Assembly: GCF_014651055.1 (NCBI RefSeq)
Contig: NZ_BMWD01000008.1
Location: 248,001 to 312,000 of the forward strand
DNA length: 64,000 bases
Source of the DNA: Streptomyces fructofermentans
GTDB lineage: Bacteria > Actinomycetota > Actinomycetes > Streptomycetales > Streptomycetaceae
Direction of reading: 5' to 3'
Below are positions 62,478 to 64,000 of the stretch, in pieces (the first letter of the stretch is position 1; every line of letters starts with the position of its first letter). The position numbers and the translations under genes were made by a program. A model generated the notes under the pieces. It did not search any database. It was not told where the DNA came from and worked only from the letters and a program-made list of their open reading frames with translations.

Positions 62478-63724
62478 CCGCCCGCGTCCGCTGCGGCGCC
62501 GTCGCCGTCCGGGGCCGCAGCCCTCAACGTCGGCAGGATCGTGGTGACATAGTCCTCGACGGCCGTGTCCAGGCCGATGTCGTGCTGGGCCCGCTCGGAC
62601 AGGTACCAGCGGTGTTCGAGGAGTTCGTGGTACAGCTCGGCCGGGTCCATGGAGCCCCGCAGGTCCGCCGGTACGGCCCGCACGGTGGGCCGGAACACGT
62701 CCCGCACCCAGCGGTGGGCCAGCACCTCGGGCCGGGCGGCGAGCGGATCGCCCGGGGCGTGGTCCTCCTGGGTGGCCATCCAGCTCTCCAGGTCGTTCAG
62801 CAGTCGGCGCGCCTGGTTCTCCTCGGTGTCCAGCCCTGTCAGGCGCAGGAGTTGGCGCTGATGGTGACCGGCGTCGACGACCTTCGGCACGAACGTGACG
62901 GTGTCCCCGTTCGAGGAGCTCGCGATCTGCATCTCCGCCACGTCGAAGCCGAGGTCGTTGAGCCGGCGGATGCGGCGGTCGATGTAGTGGTGCTTGCCCG
63001 CCGGGTACACGGACGTGCGGGTCAGCTCCTGCCACAGCCCCGCGTAACGGGCGCAGATCTCCGTACCGAACTCGATCGGGTCCACCGACGGATGGAGCGC
63101 CCCGGACGCCTCCAGGTCCAGCAGTTCCCCGCTGATGTTGACGCGTGCCAGGTCCAGGTCGTAGTCGCGCTGACCCGGGCTCAGTCGAGGGTGCAACTCC
63201 CCGGTCTCCGCGTCGACGAGGTACGCGGCGTACGCACCCGCGTCCCGCCGGAAGAGGGTGTTCGACAGCGAGCAGTCGCCCCACGCGAACCCGGCGAGGT
63301 GCAGCCGGACCAGGAGCACGGCCAGGGCGTCCATCAGCCGGTGCATCGTGGCCGGCCTCATCGTCGTCTCGAACATCGACCGGTAGGGCAGCGAACCGCC
63401 CAGGTGCCGTGTGATGAGCACCGGCTCCAACGGGGTGCCGCCCTGGGAGCGTCCCGTGACCACGGCCAGCGGGTCCACCGCCGGTATGTTCAACCGGTCC
63501 AGGCCGAGCAGCAGTTCGTACTCCCGCAGGGCCGGTCGCTCGGCCAGTTCCTTGACCGCCACGACCTCGGCGCCCGCACGCGCGTAACGCACCACGTGCC
63601 GTGAGATGCCGCGCGGCAGCGGCACCAGGACCTCCTCGGGCCACTCCTCCAGGGGCACGTCCCAGGGCAGCTCGAGCAGGAGTGCCGGATGCTCCGGGTT
63701 GGTGGCGCTGATCTGCAATGCCAT
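62438..63724 (-). CDS. DUF4032 protein with kinase-like fold
   Basis: 428 residues from the ATG at 63724. The first 260 residues resemble a phosphotransferase/kinase-like fold: VVAVKELAERPALREYELLL (Lys and Glu), VLITRHLGGSLPYRSMF, RLHLAGFAWGDCSLSNTLFR (catalytic loop, Asp and Asn) and AYLVDAETGELHPRLS in place of DFG. The rest is the helical DUF4032 region. Its substrate is unknown. The C-terminus is an Ala/Gly/Asp-rich tail whose coding region overlaps the universal stress gene by 40 bases, tail to tail. Confidence 0.88.
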   Translation of the reverse strand: MALQISATNPEHPALLLELPWDVPLEEWPEEVLVPLPRGISRHVVRYARAGAEVVAVKELAERPALREYELLLGLDRLNIPAVDPLAVVTGRSQGGTPLEPVLITRHLGGSLPYRSMFETTMRPATMHRLMDALAVLLVRLHLAGFAWGDCSLSNTLFRRDAGAYAAYLVDAETGELHPRLSPGQRDYDLDLARVNISGELLDLEASGALHPSVDPIEFGTEICARYAGLWQELTRTSVYPAGKHHYIDRRIRRLNDLGFDVAEMQIASSSNGDTVTFVPKVVDAGHHQRQLLRLTGLDTEENQARRLLNDLESWMATQEDHAPGDPLAARPEVLAHRWVRDVFRPTVRAVPADLRGSMDPAELYHELLEHRWYLSERAQHDIGLDTAVEDYVTTILPTLRAAAPDGDGAAADAGGQTGGTTATGDGA

Positions 63725-64000
63725 CGTTCGTACGTCCTGCCTCACGCTCGGCCGCCATGTCGCAGGAGCATCTCCGCACCTCGGCGGCCCCCTCGTCAAC
63801 AGGACGGTCTCCCCGCCGCGGCCGGGAGCCCGGACCGCCGGAGCGGGTCACATCGCGCCGCCGGCGTGGTCGGGGCACACCGCCCCTGTTTCCAGGGCTC
63901 CTTGACGACACGTCAGGAGGGCCGCGCGGGCGTCGGGTCGGCGCGGGTGGACAGGCCCCCCTTTCCTTTGGCTTGCGTCGCCGGGTATCTTGCATCGCAT
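63725..64000. other. Right-end intergenic region
   Basis: No gene in the visible part. It should contain the DUF4032 promoter on the left. A GGGTATCTTGCATCGCAT run at the extreme right may be the promoter of a gene beyond the window. Confidence 0.4.

Overview
The window looks like an internal stretch of a Streptomyces (or very close relative) chromosome. Base composition is very GC-rich, third codon positions are almost all G or C, and GTG/TTG starts are common. Several genes belong to streptomycete families: the mel tyrosinase pair, a streptophobe-like protein, DUF6230/DUF6114, DUF6777, DUF574-type methyltransferase, and ClpP3/ClpP4/PopR. I saw no rRNA, tRNA, insertion sequence, prophage gene, CRISPR array or multi-gene secondary-metabolite cluster. 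The MMPL transporter is cut by the left edge.

Layout. 0-6.8 kb: MMPL transporter tail, then a sulfur-scavenging locus (LysR regulator diverging from a short leader peptide, small protein, ssuE-like FMN reductase, SfnB-like oxidoreductase, SsuD monooxygenase) and a nucleotidyltransferase. 6.8-13.1 kb: a urea ABC importer operon urtABCDE read leftward, with a GlnR-type box array before urtA, a hairpin between urtA and urtB, and an AmiC-like sensor upstream. 13.2-16.4 kb: MarR regulator, secreted GH19 chitinase and secreted PI-PLC-like protein; the two secreted genes have near-identical promoters. 16.4-22 kb: housekeeping genes (dienelactone hydrolase, adenosine deaminase, LysR/aldo-keto reductase pair, DUF1905, SnoaL-like). 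22-31 kb: a repeat-rich intergenic region, then a signalling module of hypothetical protein, double-FHA ABC transporter, Ala/Pro-rich repeat protein and soluble Ser/Thr kinase, followed by a streptophobe-like membrane protein and a DUF6777 protein. 31-41 kb: methyltransferase, VOC protein, FtsX/MacB-type transporter, two-component system, PLP decarboxylase, L,D-transpeptidase. 41-47.4 kb: DUF574 methyltransferase, clpP3-clpP4 with popR, lipoprotein, CDF transporter, TerD-CAP fusion. 47.4-54 kb: serine hydrolase, aldo-keto reductase, MBL hydrolase, FAD monooxygenase, melC1-melC2. 54-59 kb: a 1.1-kb non-coding region with clustered palindromes, an orphan sugar-binding lipoprotein, a secreted protein, and DUF6230-DUF6114. 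59-64 kb: alkB, a SigB/SigF-type sigma factor, CsbD-like protein, universal stress protein and a DUF4032 protein, which looks like a stress-response neighbourhood.

How the genes fit together. Nitrogen and sulfur scavenging have clear regulatory sequence in front of them: four GlnR-type half-sites for urt and a probably leaderless Cys-containing leader peptide for ssu. Chitin degradation and a phospholipase-like exoenzyme appear co-controlled. The most unusual unit is the FHA-ABC / repeat protein / kinase module. The middle protein carries four Pro-Thr-x-[Val/Ile]-Val motifs and the kinase tail a related one, which suggests a phosphothreonine-gated transporter. All positions, starts and families come from reading the sequence; no database search was run.
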